This document shows, in pieces, positions 49,769 through 58,280 of a stretch of DNA of 58,482 bases. Both the position numbers and the translations under genes were made by a program. A model generated the notes under the pieces. The model did no database searches. It was not told the origin of the DNA and saw only the letters and a program-made list of their open reading frames with translations. How positions within the stretch are numbered: the stretch's first letter is position 1; each line of letters opens with the position of its first letter. Origin of the DNA: an uncultured Clostridia bacterium (GTDB lineage Bacteria > Bacillota > Clostridia > Oscillospirales > Acutalibacteraceae); NCBI GenBank assembly GCA_944384905.1, contig CALWVE010000007.1, positions 1 through 58,482 on the forward strand, written 5' to 3'.

Positions 49769-49797
49769 TTGCAAACCGAGTGACAATGTGATAAACT
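49769..49797 (+). promoter_or_regulatory. Sigma-A-type promoter for the ACT-hom-thrB-lysC operon
   Basis: TTGCAA, a 17-bp spacer and TAAACT, about 40 bp upstream of the first gene. No T-box or lysine riboswitch is seen in this short leader. Confidence 0.5.
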
Positions 49798-49836
49798 GTT
49801 TTCTAACACGATACAATAGTTTTCAGGAGATGGACA

Positions 49837-50280
49837 ATGAGCGAGTCGAGTTATCTTTTGGTAGATGAAAAAGTTCTGCCGGAAGTTTTTTCAAAGGTGA
49901 TTGAAGTTAAGCGTCGCCTGGAAGAAGGAACTGCACAGAATACTTCGGAAGCTGTTCGCGCCGTTGGGATATCCCGCAGTGTTTTTTATAAATACAGGGA
50001 TTATGTTTTTCCCTATTCCAAAAGCGATGCGTCTTCCATCATGACGATTCAGGCGCTTCTGGTAGATCGTCCGGGTGTGCTGATGTCGATGCTTTCGGTG
50101 TTTTATGATGCAAAGGTGAATGTTCTTACGGTGAACCAGAATATCCCGACAGGCGGGCGCGCAAGCGTTTCGGTTTCGGTCCGGACAGGGCAGATGACGG
50201 GAACGGTCGATCTTCTTCTTTCCAATCTTTTGCGCGTAGAGGGCGTTTTGAAGATCGAAAGCATTTCGGAAAAACAGTAG
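49837..50280 (+). CDS. ACT domain protein, UPF0735 family
   Basis: A 147-aa protein. The N-terminal half is helical with an HTH-like GISRSVFYKYRDYVFPY segment (about 47-63). The C-terminal half is an ACT domain: IQALLVDRPGVLMSMLSVFYDAKVNVLTVNQ (quoted in parts: DRPGVLMSML) and GRASVSVSVRTG. UPF0735 proteins commonly precede hom and may sense threonine or another amino acid to control the pathway; this is family context rather than proof. AGGAGAT precedes the ATG. It is 25 bp from hom. Confidence 0.88.
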   Translation: MSESSYLLVDEKVLPEVFSKVIEVKRRLEEGTAQNTSEAVRAVGISRSVFYKYRDYVFPYSKSDASSIMTIQALLVDRPGVLMSMLSVFYDAKVNVLTVNQNIPTGGRASVSVSVRTGQMTGTVDLLLSNLLRVEGVLKIESISEKQ

Positions 50281-50305
50281 ACAAACAGAAAGGCAGGTAC
50301 ATACA

Positions 50306-51550
50306 ATGGTTTATATAGCGGTTATGGGTCATGGCGTGGTCGGTTCCGGCGTAATGGAAGTACTGACAACCCATGTGGACAGCATCCGGCAGCGTGCCAA
50401 AGAAGAAATCCGGGTCAAGCATATTTTGGACTTGCGTGAATTTCCCGAACTGCCTTATGCGAATCTCTTTACCAAAAATTTTGAAGATATTTTAAACGAC
50501 GACGAAGTGCGTATCGTTGTGGAAGTCATGGGCGGGCTGAATCCGGCTTACGATTATGTGAAGCGCTGCCTGCTGGCTGGTAAAAGCGTGGTCACTTCCA
50601 ATAAAGAACTGGTGGCGACAAAAGGCGCGGAGCTTCTGAAAATCGCGCAGGAAAAGAACCTTAATTTCCTGTTTGAAGCTTCCGTGGGCGGCGGTATCCC
50701 GATTATCCGCCCGATCAGCCAGTGCCTGGCTGCCAATGATGTAACCGAGATCGCCGGTATCCTCAATGGTACCACGAACTTTATCCTCACCAAGATGATC
50801 CGCGATCAGATGGAATTTTCTGACGCGCTGAAATTGGCGCAGGAAAACGGCTATGCCGAGCGCAACCCTTCCGCTGATATCGACGGATTGGACGTTTGCC
50901 GCAAAATCTGTATCCTTGCTTCCCTTACATATGGCAAGCATGTTTATCCCGATTCGGTGCATACGGAAGGCATCAGCGGCATTACGATGGCCGATGTGGA
51001 ATATGCAGACGCCTGGGGCGGCGTGATTAAACTGATCGGCCGGGTTAAAAAGCTGGAAAACGGCAAGATCCGTATTCTGGTCGCGCCCATGGTGATCGAC
51101 AGATCCAGCCAGATCGCCGGTGTGGATGATGTATTCAACGGCATTCTGGTCCGCGGAGACGCAACGGGCGACGTTGTGTTCTATGGCAAAGGCGCCGGTA
51201 AACTGCCTACCGCCAGTGCCGTGGTGGCCGACGTCATCGACTGCGTAAAACACTTTGCGGCTCGCAAATACCTGTTCTGGTCTGATGCTGATCCCGACTA
51301 TGTCGATGATTATAAAAACGATGAAACCGCCGTTCTGGTTCATGTTTCCGCGGCCGATCCTACGCTGGCCTTGCAGCAGGTTCGTGACGTGTTTGGCGAA
51401 ATTCGTCTGCTGGCCCGTAAAAACGAAGCGCCCGGTGAATTTGCTTTTGCAACCGGCGTGATGACCGAACACAAGATCGACGAAAAACTCGATGCGCTGC
51501 GTAAGCAGGAAATCGTGGTGTATAACTGCCTGCGGATCAGCGACTTCTGA
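50306..51550 (+). CDS. hom: Homoserine dehydrogenase
   Basis: Reduces aspartate semialdehyde to homoserine, the branch to threonine and methionine. The Rossmann NAD(P) site is VMGHGVVGSGV; the catalytic domain has SNKELVATKG, FEASVGGGIPIIRPI, LNGTTNFILT and the GLDVCRKICILA region with its Asp/Lys. A C-terminal ACT domain at about 335-410 (VHVSAADPTLALQQV) allows threonine feedback. AAAGGCAGG precedes the ATG. Second gene of the four-gene operon. Confidence 0.95.
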   Translation: MVYIAVMGHGVVGSGVMEVLTTHVDSIRQRAKEEIRVKHILDLREFPELPYANLFTKNFEDILNDDEVRIVVEVMGGLNPAYDYVKRCLLAGKSVVTSNKELVATKGAELLKIAQEKNLNFLFEASVGGGIPIIRPISQCLAANDVTEIAGILNGTTNFILTKMIRDQMEFSDALKLAQENGYAERNPSADIDGLDVCRKICILASLTYGKHVYPDSVHTEGISGITMADVEYADAWGGVIKLIGRVKKLENGKIRILVAPMVIDRSSQIAGVDDVFNGILVRGDATGDVVFYGKGAGKLPTASAVVADVIDCVKHFAARKYLFWSDADPDYVDDYKNDETAVLVHVSAADPTLALQQVRDVFGEIRLLARKNEAPGEFAFATGVMTEHKIDEKLDALRKQEIVVYNCLRISDF

Positions 51551-51583
51551 TCCACCAGAATAGAATGAAAGGGATGATCCGCT

Positions 51584-52480
51584 GTGATTCGTATTGATGT
51601 ACCGGCAACAAGCGCCAACCTGGGGGCTGGATTTGACTCCCTGGGTATTGCACTTACCAAATATAACCGTATCTGGATGGAAGAAGACGACTGCATCGAT
51701 ATTTCTTCCAAAGACGATACGGAAATTCCTACCGATGAAAACAATCTGATTTATTGGTCTGCCAATTATCTGTATGAATTCTGCGGCAAAAAGCTGCCGG
51801 GTCTGCGGATTGTTCAGGAAAACAATATTCCGATGGCGCGCGGCCTGGGTTCCAGTTCCGCCTGTATCGTAGCCGGACTGCTGGGCGCCAATCGTCTGAT
51901 CGGCAGCCCGCTGCCTAAAAAAGAACTGATCGATCTGGCCGCCCGTATTGAAGGGCACCCGGATAATACCAGCCCCGCGATTTCCGGCGGATTGGTTGTT
52001 TCGGCGCTGGAGGCCAACCGTGTTTACAGCGTAACAGTTCCGGTTGCCGATCGTTTCCGCTTCGCGCTGATGATCCCGCCGTTCAGCCTTAAAACAGAAA
52101 AGGCTCGTGCAGCTTTGCCCACGGAATACAGCCGGCAGGATGTTGTGTACAACCTTTCCCGTTCCGGTTTGATGACGGCTTCGCTATTTTCCGGCGATCT
52201 CGGAAACCTGCGTGTGGCTGTGCAGGATAAAATCCATCAGCCGTATCGCATGAGCCTGATCGAAAACTGCGAACAGGTTTTCCGCATCAGTTATGAACTG
52301 GGCAGCCTGGGCACGTACATCAGCGGCGCAGGGCCGACCATTTGCGCGATTATCGCGGCGGAAGACAGTGAAAACTATTTGTTCCATTGCAAAAAACATT
52401 TTGCTGAAAAAGGCATTAACGGCTGGAATATCGAGATCCACAGCGTCGATTCCAACGGCGCCCAGATTTCCGTAGACTGA
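51584..52480 (+). CDS. thrB: Homoserine kinase
   Basis: A 298-aa GHMP kinase that phosphorylates homoserine for threonine synthesis. Motif 1 is DVPATSANLGAGFDSLG, the ATP loop is PMARGLGSSSACIVAGL (about residues 84-100), and motif 3 is GTYISGAGPTICAI. The start is GTG with AAAGGGAT upstream. Threonine synthase is not in the window. Confidence 0.94.
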   Translation: MIRIDVPATSANLGAGFDSLGIALTKYNRIWMEEDDCIDISSKDDTEIPTDENNLIYWSANYLYEFCGKKLPGLRIVQENNIPMARGLGSSSACIVAGLLGANRLIGSPLPKKELIDLAARIEGHPDNTSPAISGGLVVSALEANRVYSVTVPVADRFRFALMIPPFSLKTEKARAALPTEYSRQDVVYNLSRSGLMTASLFSGDLGNLRVAVQDKIHQPYRMSLIENCEQVFRISYELGSLGTYISGAGPTICAIIAAEDSENYLFHCKKHFAEKGINGWNIEIHSVDSNGAQISVD

Positions 52481-52527
52481 CCGATTGCATAGTAGGTTTG
52501 ATATCAATTTTGGAGGGATTATAAGAT

Positions 52528-53736
52528 ATGGGTTTGATCGTACAGAAATTCGGCGGCAGTTCTGTAAAAGATACCGAGCGAATTTTTAACGTGGCAGATA
52601 TTGTCACCAGTACGTATGCCAAAGGCAATGACGTAGTGGTCGTGGTTTCTGCCCAGGGAGACGTAACCGATGATCTGATCGCCAAAGCAAAAGAAGTCAA
52701 CGAAAAGGCTTCCCGCCGCGAAATGGATATGCTCCTTTCTTCCGGCGAACAGGTTTCCGCTTCGCTGCTGGCGATGGCAATTGAAAAGCTGGGCTATCCG
52801 GTTGTATCCCTGCTGGGATGGCAGGCCGGTTTCCTGACTACATCGGATTACAGCAACGCCCGCATCAAAAAGGTGATGCCGGAACGCATCCGCAAAGAAC
52901 TGGATAAGCGCAACATCGTGATTGTGGCCGGCTTCCAGGGCGTGAATCGTTTTAACGATATCACAACGATCGGCCGAGGCGGTTCCGATACCAGCGCCGT
53001 CGCTATTGCAGCTGTGATGCATGCTGATCTTTGCCAGATTTATACCGACGTAGAAGGCGTGTTTACGGCCGACCCGCGCAAGATTCCGGGCGCCAAGAAA
53101 CTCGACGTCATTTCCTATGACGAAATGCTGGAGCTGGCTACGCTGGGCGCGCAGGTGCTGCATAACCGTTCGGTAGAAATGGCCAAAAAATACAACATTG
53201 AACTGGAAGTACTCTCAAGCCTGACGCGCAAGCCGGGCACCATTGTCAAGGAGGAAACAAAAATGGAAAAAATGCTCATCAGCGGCGTGGCAAAGGACGA
53301 TCACATCGCTCGTATTTCAATCGTTGGCGTTCCGGATAAGCCCGGTTTTGCTTTTAAGCTGTTTTCCAAGCTTTCGAATAAAAACGTAAACGTAGATATC
53401 ATCCTGCAGTCGATCGGCCGCAACGGCACGAAGGATATTTCGTTCACGATTGCAGAAGATAATCTTGATGTCGCGCTGGAAGTCATTGAAAATTACGTTT
53501 CCAACGTGGGCGCTTCCACCGTTTTGCACGATGAAAATGTTTCCAAAGTTTCCATCGTGGGCGCCGGTATGGAATCTCATCCGGGCGTTGCTTCCGAAAT
53601 GTTCGAAGCGCTGTATGATTCCAACGTGAACATCCAGATGATCTCCACCAGCGAAATCAAAATTTCCGTTCTGATCAACCGCGCCGATGCGGATAAGGCT
53701 GTACGCGCTATCCACGATAAGTTCTTCGGCGAATAA
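52528..53736 (+). CDS. lysC: Aspartokinase (LysC type, alpha/beta)
   Basis: First enzyme of the aspartate pathway. The kinase domain shows KFGGSSVKDTERI at the start, GRGGSDTSAVAIAA (about residues 151-164) and the TDVEGVFTADPR loop. Two ACT domains form the C-terminal 155 residues (ISIVGVPDKPGFAFKLF and VSIVGAGMESHPGVASEMF). GGAGGG lies upstream of the ATG. The gene closes the ACT-hom-thrB-lysC operon and contains an internal beta-subunit start (listed separately). Confidence 0.95.
   Translation: MGLIVQKFGGSSVKDTERIFNVADIVTSTYAKGNDVVVVVSAQGDVTDDLIAKAKEVNEKASRREMDMLLSSGEQVSASLLAMAIEKLGYPVVSLLGWQAGFLTTSDYSNARIKKVMPERIRKELDKRNIVIVAGFQGVNRFNDITTIGRGGSDTSAVAIAAVMHADLCQIYTDVEGVFTADPRKIPGAKKLDVISYDEMLELATLGAQVLHNRSVEMAKKYNIELEVLSSLTRKPGTIVKEETKMEKMLISGVAKDDHIARISIVGVPDKPGFAFKLFSKLSNKNVNVDIILQSIGRNGTKDISFTIAEDNLDVALEVIENYVSNVGASTVLHDENVSKVSIVGAGMESHPGVASEMFEALYDSNVNIQMISTSEIKISVLINRADADKAVRAIHDKFFGE
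53248..53265 (+). promoter_or_regulatory. Internal ribosome site and start codon within lysC (beta subunit)
   Basis: AAGGAGG at 53248-53254, 8 nt, then an in-frame ATG at 53263 (Met246). Translation from here gives a 157-residue product with exactly the two ACT domains, like the separately initiated LysC beta subunit of Bacillus subtilis. Confidence 0.75.
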
Positions 53737-53776
53737 TCGGTTTCAAAAAACTGGCTGTTTTTAAACGGCATTTTCT

Positions 53777-53817
53777 CACTCCCACGGGATACACTATTCC
53801 GCGGGGGTGATTTTTTT
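53777..53817 (+). terminator. Terminator after lysC
   Basis: CACTCCCACGG pairs with CCGCGGGGGTG (G-U pairs included), followed by seven T. It runs directly into the start codon of the next small ORF. Confidence 0.7.
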
Positions 53818-54045
53818 ATGCAGAACAGTTACGGAACAACCGGCCTTGGCGGATACAACAGCCGGTTCTTTGGCGGATATGAAGATTTGGCTGTGGAAAT
53901 GGTTGCCAGCGAGCGAGGGGAACGCCTGTATAAAGAGGCGTATCTGCCCGACGAAGTGTATGAATATGCCGAGCAGGCACATCGTTCCACATCCAGCAGG
54001 GAAGAGCTGAGGGATTTGCTGGAAGAATACCGTATGCGCCGCTAA
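53818..54045 (+). CDS. Small hypothetical protein
   Basis: A 75-aa ORF starting MQNSYGTTGLGGYNSR, with a helical acidic/basic second half (LYKEAYLPDEVYEYAEQAH and REELRDLLEEYRMRR). The only ribosome site is GGGGGTGA, which lies in the 3' arm of the lysC terminator. It is followed by a terminator-like hairpin. No family is recognised. The amino-acid composition is sensible for a real protein, but the overlap with a terminator leaves doubt; an overlapping ORF in another frame (53807) looks less protein-like. Confidence 0.55.
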   Translation: MQNSYGTTGLGGYNSRFFGGYEDLAVEMVASERGERLYKEAYLPDEVYEYAEQAHRSTSSREELRDLLEEYRMRR

Positions 54046-54050
54046 ACGGG

Positions 54051-54090
54051 AAACCGGCTGCTGCAGTTTGCTGCGGCGGCCGGTTTTGCT
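54051..54090 (+). terminator. Terminator-like hairpin after the small ORF
   Basis: AACCGGCTGCTGCAG pairs with CTGCGGCGGCCGGTT (one mismatch), followed by TTGCTT. Confidence 0.6.
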
Positions 54091-54146
54091 TGCGATAGAT
54101 TCTTGCGGGTAAGTTTGACTGTCTTTTGAAAGTTCAAAAATTCCCC

Positions 54147-54175
54147 TTGTAATTTTGTCCGAAATCGTTTATAAT
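54147..54175 (+). promoter_or_regulatory. Promoter of the SRP RNA gene
   Basis: TTGTAA, a 17-bp spacer and perfect TATAAT. The predicted start is near 54183. Confidence 0.72.
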
Positions 54176-54200
54176 AATAACACTTTGGCAAGACAGAAAC

Positions 54201-54346
54201 GTGTGCCGCAGGATATGCGGGCGGGCGGGTCTGCGCGGCTGGACGCTGTGAACCATGTCAGGCGGGGAACCGAGCAGCATTAAGCAGATTGTCCGGTGCG
54301 ATGCAGGGTGCCTGTCCGTCCGTATATCCGGCGGCATATGTTTTTT
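54201..54346 (+). ncRNA. ffs: Signal recognition particle RNA, small bacterial type
   Basis: The apical domain shows the conserved SRP core: ACCATGTCAGG, GGGGAACCGAGCAGCA with the GGAA-type loop, and TAAGCAGA with GCAGGGTGCC on the return strand. The outer stem pairs GTGCCGCAGGATATGCGGGCGG with the CCGTCCGTATATCCGGCGGCAT side (ends near 54203 and 54336). TTTTTT follows as terminator. At about 145 nt it lacks room for the Alu domain of Bacillus-type 6S/scRNA. Location upstream of dnaX is the usual Firmicute position. Confidence 0.85.
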
Positions 54347-54380
54347 GTGAGGCGTTTGATTCAGGTAAGGAGGGACTGCG

Positions 54381-56090
54381 GTGTATCAGGTACTGTATCG
54401 TAAATACCGCCCGGCGGTGTTTGCGGATGTATACGGTCAGCCGCAGGTGACCGCTACGCTGAAAAACGAACTCAAGGCCGGCCGTGTGGCGCATGCGTAT
54501 CTGTTCACCGGTTCCCGGGGAACAGGCAAAACAACCTGTGCCAAGATTCTGGCCAAAGCCGTGAACTGCCTGCATCCGGTAGACGGCGATCCGTGCGGCG
54601 AATGTGAAATCTGCCGCGGAATCGATAACGGTTCCATTCTGGATGTGGTGGAAATCGACGCCGCCAGTAACAACGGCGTGGATAATATCCGCGCGCTTCG
54701 CGAGGAAGCGCACTTTACCCCCGGCGTTGCCAAATACAGAGTTTATATCATCGACGAAGTTCATATGCTTTCGATCGGCGCATTTAACGCGCTTCTCAAA
54801 ACGCTGGAAGAACCGCCGCCGCATGTGGTGTTTATTCTGGCTACAACCGAAGTGCATAAGCTTCCGGCTACGATCCTTTCGCGTTGCCAACGGTTCGATT
54901 TTGGCCGCATTGCGCCGGAGGATATTTATGCCCGCCTGGCCGATGTGGCCAAGCAGGAGGGTGTGGAGATTGATCGTGACGCAGGGCTTTTGATTGCCCG
55001 ACTGGCAGACGGCGGTATGCGTGATGCGCTTTCGCTGTTCGATCAATGTCTGGGCCGCGACCGACATGTTACGCTGGAAGTGGTGAATCAGACGGCCGGT
55101 TTGGCCGGAAGAGATCATCTGGTTGCGCTGACGGATGCGATTGTGCAGAAAAATTCGGCGCCTGCGCTGGAACTCATCGCTTCGCTTCATGCAGCTTCCA
55201 AAGATATGATGCGTTTGTGCGAGGAAATGATTACGTATTTCCGCGGACTGATGCTCATTAAAACGATGAAAGACGCTTCCGACATGGTGCTGGCTTCGGC
55301 CGATGAACTGCAGAAAATGACGGCACAGGCCGTTTCCATGAGCCTGCCGGATATTCTGCATGGACTCGATACATTCCGCGATACGCTGGAACATATGGCA
55401 CGTTCGGGTAACCAGCGCGTCGATATGGAAATGGCGATGATCCGTTTGTGTGCGCCCGAGCTGGATGATTCCGTGGACGCTTTGCTCCGCCGGATTACAG
55501 CGCTGGAAAATGCACTTCGCAGCGGTTCTTTTGTGGCCGCACCGGCGGAAAAACCGGCTGTCCGGGTAGAACAGCCCGTCCGTTCAGCTCTGCCTGTCGA
55601 AGCGAAAACAGAAGCGCCGGTATCTTCTCCGGCTGTAGAGAGGGACATGCCGTCCGCTGTGCCGCCTGAAGAAACGCCTGCGCGTGAGGAACCGGCTGCT
55701 GCCGACGCAAAAGAAGCGCCGCGCCCGGCCCGGATGTCGCTGGCAGATATGCAGAACCAGGCGGAAAAGTTCAAGGAATGGCCCGAAATTCTTCAAAATA
55801 TCAAACAGTATTCCCGCTCCGTGGCGGCGGCCTTTGTGGGTTCTACCGCGTATGTGGCCGGGAATTATGTGCTGATCGATGCACCCGAAGTGGCGTTTGA
55901 GCTGCTGCGGCGTCCCGCTCAGCGCGATCATATGCGCGATGCTATCCGCCAGGTTACGGGCAAAACCTATAATCTGGGACCGTGGAAAAAGAATCAGCCT
56001 GCCGAAGAGGAGGCCGATCCGCTCAAGCTGGTGGTGGAACGCGCCAAAGAATTGGGTGTGGATGTCACACTCGAGGAATCCGAATCCTGA
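54381..56090 (+). CDS. dnaX: DNA polymerase III gamma/tau subunit
   Basis: A 569-aa clamp-loader ATPase. Walker A is GSRGTGKTTCAKIL (about residues 44-57). The zinc module is CGECEICRGIDNG, Walker B is IIDEVHML, and sensor 1/SRC is ILSRCQRFDF. Domain III follows, then a Pro/Ala/Glu-rich linker (about 385-450) and a tau C-terminal domain. Translation starts at GTG with AAGGAGGG 6 nt upstream. It is headed by SRP RNA and followed by ebfC-recR, the standard Firmicute order. Confidence 0.95.
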   Translation: MYQVLYRKYRPAVFADVYGQPQVTATLKNELKAGRVAHAYLFTGSRGTGKTTCAKILAKAVNCLHPVDGDPCGECEICRGIDNGSILDVVEIDAASNNGVDNIRALREEAHFTPGVAKYRVYIIDEVHMLSIGAFNALLKTLEEPPPHVVFILATTEVHKLPATILSRCQRFDFGRIAPEDIYARLADVAKQEGVEIDRDAGLLIARLADGGMRDALSLFDQCLGRDRHVTLEVVNQTAGLAGRDHLVALTDAIVQKNSAPALELIASLHAASKDMMRLCEEMITYFRGLMLIKTMKDASDMVLASADELQKMTAQAVSMSLPDILHGLDTFRDTLEHMARSGNQRVDMEMAMIRLCAPELDDSVDALLRRITALENALRSGSFVAAPAEKPAVRVEQPVRSALPVEAKTEAPVSSPAVERDMPSAVPPEETPAREEPAAADAKEAPRPARMSLADMQNQAEKFKEWPEILQNIKQYSRSVAAAFVGSTAYVAGNYVLIDAPEVAFELLRRPAQRDHMRDAIRQVTGKTYNLGPWKKNQPAEEEADPLKLVVERAKELGVDVTLEESES

Positions 56091-56114
56091 AATGATTAAA
56101 GAGAGGTTTTAACC

Positions 56115-56465
56115 ATGAAAGCAAGACTTCCGCAGGGCTTTGGCGGCGGCGGTGCTGCCAATTTGCAGCAGCTGGCCCGTCAGGCACAGAAAATGCAGGA
56201 ACAGATGACCGAAATCACGGCCGAACTGGAAACGAAGGAATACACGGCTACTGCCGGCGGCGATGTGGTAAAAGCCACGGTTACCGGTAAGATGGAAGTA
56301 AAAGCCATCGAAATTAAGCCGGAAATCATCGATCCCGACGATGCCGAAATGCTCAGCGATCTGGTTATGGCCGCTGTAAACGAAGCACTCCGTCTGGCCG
56401 AAACCGATAAAAACGAGCGTATGCAGGAAGTTTCGGGCGGCCTGAATATTCCGGGTATGTTCTGA
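56115..56465 (+). CDS. YbaB/EbfC family nucleoid-associated protein
   Basis: A 116-aa DNA-binding dimer. The N-terminus is Gly-rich (GFGGGGAANLQQLARQAQKMQEQM), then the family hallmark strands KEYTATAGGDVVKATVTGKMEVKAIEI (quoted in parts as GGDVVKATVTG) and a C-terminal helix with MAAVNEAL. GAGG precedes the ATG. Its stop overlaps the recR start (TGATG). The invariable link to dnaX and recR suggests a role in replication or repair. Confidence 0.93.
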   Translation: MKARLPQGFGGGGAANLQQLARQAQKMQEQMTEITAELETKEYTATAGGDVVKATVTGKMEVKAIEIKPEIIDPDDAEMLSDLVMAAVNEALRLAETDKNERMQEVSGGLNIPGMF

Positions 56466-57067
56466 TGGGCGCTTATCATGTGCCGCCGCTGGAACGGCTG
56501 GTGGAACAATTTGAGCGTCTCCCCGGAATAGGACATAAATCGGCACAGCGTTTGGCGTATCATATGCTTGCTATTCCGCGCGAAGACGCCGAAGCGTTTG
56601 CGCAGGCGATTACTGATGCGCATGAAAAAATTCATTATTGCAAAGTCTGCTGCAACCTGACAGACAGCGAACTTTGCCCGGTGTGCCGAAGCGAAAGCCG
56701 AGACCGTTCGGTGATTTGCGTGGTGGAAGATCCGCGCGATGTATTTGCGCTCGAGCGCACCAATGAATACAACGGGCTGTACCATGTGTTGCATGGCACG
56801 ATTTCGCCGCTTTCCGGCGTAGGGCCGGATCAGCTGCGGGTAAAGGAATTTCTGGCCCGTTTAACAGACGGCAGCGTCAAGGAAATCATCATGGCAACGA
56901 ATCCTACCGTAGAAGGGGAAGCGACCGCGATGTATATTTCCCGGCTGGTCAAGCCCTTGGGCATCCGCGTAACCCGTCTGGCCTATGGTATTCCCGTGGG
57001 CGGCGATTTAGAATATGCTGATGAAATCACCCTGACCCGCGCCATGGAAGGCCGCCAGGAATTTTAA
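56465..57067 (+). CDS. recR: Recombination protein RecR
   Basis: A 200-aa repair protein acting with RecFO in loading RecA. It has the HhH LPGIGHKSAQRLAYH, a zinc finger CKVCCNLTDSELCPVC (cysteines about 57-72), a Toprim domain with VVEDPRDVFALE and the C-terminal Walker-like GGDLEYADEITL. It is translationally coupled to the EbfC gene. Confidence 0.95.
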   Translation: MGAYHVPPLERLVEQFERLPGIGHKSAQRLAYHMLAIPREDAEAFAQAITDAHEKIHYCKVCCNLTDSELCPVCRSESRDRSVICVVEDPRDVFALERTNEYNGLYHVLHGTISPLSGVGPDQLRVKEFLARLTDGSVKEIIMATNPTVEGEATAMYISRLVKPLGIRVTRLAYGIPVGGDLEYADEITLTRAMEGRQEF

Positions 57068-57091
57068 CCGACGAAAAGAAAGGGGAGGCTT

Positions 57092-57559
57092 ATGGAAAAG
57101 AAGAATCAAAACCGCACAATTGCGCAGAATAAAAAAGCCTTCCACGATTATTTTGTCGAGGAAAGCCTGGAAGCCGGCATCGAGCTGACCGGTACGGAAG
57201 TTAAATCCGTGCGGCAGGGAAGAGTGAATCTCAAAGATGCCTGGTGCTCGGTTGACGACGGTGAAATGATTCTGAAAGGCTGTCATATCAGCCCGTATGA
57301 ACAGGGCAATATTTTCAACAAAGACCCGATGCGTGAGCGCCGCCTGCTGATGCACAAGCGTGAAATTCTCCGCCTGTTTGGCTATATCAAGCAAGATGGT
57401 TATGCGCTGATTCCGCTGAGCCTGTACTTTAAAGGTTCACGTGTGAAAGTTCAGGTTGGTGTCTGCAAAGGTAAAAAGTTGTACGATAAACGTGCCGATC
57501 AGGCTGTTCGGGCAGCCAAGCGCGATATTGACCGCGCGATCAAAGAACAAAATCGATAA
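57092..57559 (+). CDS. smpB: SsrA-binding protein SmpB
   Basis: A 155-aa trans-translation partner of tmRNA. Landmarks are [21 protein letters not shown] (quoted in part), [32 protein letters not shown] and the basic C-terminal tail [13 protein letters not shown] that enters the ribosomal mRNA channel. GGGGAGG precedes the ATG. The ssrA gene follows 45 bp downstream on the same strand, so both halves of the rescue system are adjacent. Confidence 0.97.
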   Translation: MEKKNQNRTIAQNKKAFHDYFVEESLEAGIELTGTEVKSVRQGRVNLKDAWCSVDDGEMILKGCHISPYEQGNIFNKDPMRERRLLMHKREILRLFGYIKQDGYALIPLSLYFKGSRVKVQVGVCKGKKLYDKRADQAVRAAKRDIDRAIKEQNR

Positions 57560-57604
57560 GTCTGTTTTTCAGGCATTTTTCGCGGAGCAATCCGCGAACG
57601 ATAG

Positions 57605-57952
57605 GGGGGCGTAAAGGTTTCGACGGGGATTGTAAGCCCGAGTAAGCGAGTAGAGGTGCGGGGCCTCTATAAAATCCGCAACTTTACAAAATAAACGACA
57701 ACAATACTGTTGCTCTCGCTGCCTAATTAGGCGGCCGTTCTTACCGCGAGTACCACGGCGCGGATAAGAGCGTCGATTAGTGGTGAACGTGAACACGGGA
57801 GCGCCTTGTACCGTGTCATGACTTAAAGGCTGCCAAAGCGAAGAGCCTGCCGATGGGCGCCTCGCTGCGGGAGATAAAATCACCGGATACACTCGTAGAA
57901 AGCTTTGGTAAGCGGTCTTCGGACAGGGGTTCGATTCCCCTCGCCTCCACCA
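57605..57952 (+). ncRNA. ssrA: Transfer-messenger RNA (tmRNA)
   Basis: The 5' end GGGGGCG and 3' end CGCCTCC-ACCA form the tRNA-like acceptor stem, with CCA encoded. The TTTCGACGGGG 5' motif and the GGTTCGATTCCCC T-arm are diagnostic. The tag reading frame ends NDNNTVALAA and stops at TAA 57724-57726. The usual pseudoknots are suggested by GGGCGCC-type repeats. It directly follows smpB. The 3' end of ssrA is a frequent integration site for mobile elements. Confidence 0.97.
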
Positions 57953-58010
57953 GAGTAGGAAGCGTCGAACTATTCTTCTTTCGGAATGAGTTCGCGCTTG
58001 TGTATAGATT

Positions 58011-58040
58011 TGGGAGCGCCAGATAGGGGCGCTCCCATTT
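58011..58040 (+). terminator. Hairpin terminator after ssrA
   Basis: Perfect TGGGAGCGCC/GGCGCTCCCA stem followed by TTT. The T-tract is short. Confidence 0.6.
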
Positions 58041-58086
58041 CGCATTGCAATCATAGGACGCTGTATTTTGCGTTTTAAGACGTTTT

Positions 58087-58125
58087 AAGCCCGTTGGGGT
58101 ACACCGTACCTTGGCGGGCTTTTTC
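58087..58125 (+). terminator. Second terminator after ssrA
   Basis: AAGCCCG/CGGGCTT with a nested GGTAC/GTACC hairpin, followed by TTTTT. Confidence 0.68.
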
Positions 58126-58280
58126 GTGCCTTAAAACGCCTCTGAGAGCGTCAGAGAAGCAAAAGCAGGATGCAGGTGCGCATCTCGCTCTCGCTCGATG
58201 CTGGGATTGGCCGCCCTGCGGGCGGCTGGTTCGGGTCTTGAGTCTGGGTACAGCAGGGGGGCGGGCATGTCCGATTTCGG

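Noticed and set aside
49798..49836. Lysine riboswitch or T-box before the threonine/lysine operon
   Set aside because: The leader is only about 35 nt from the predicted start to the first gene, too short for either element.
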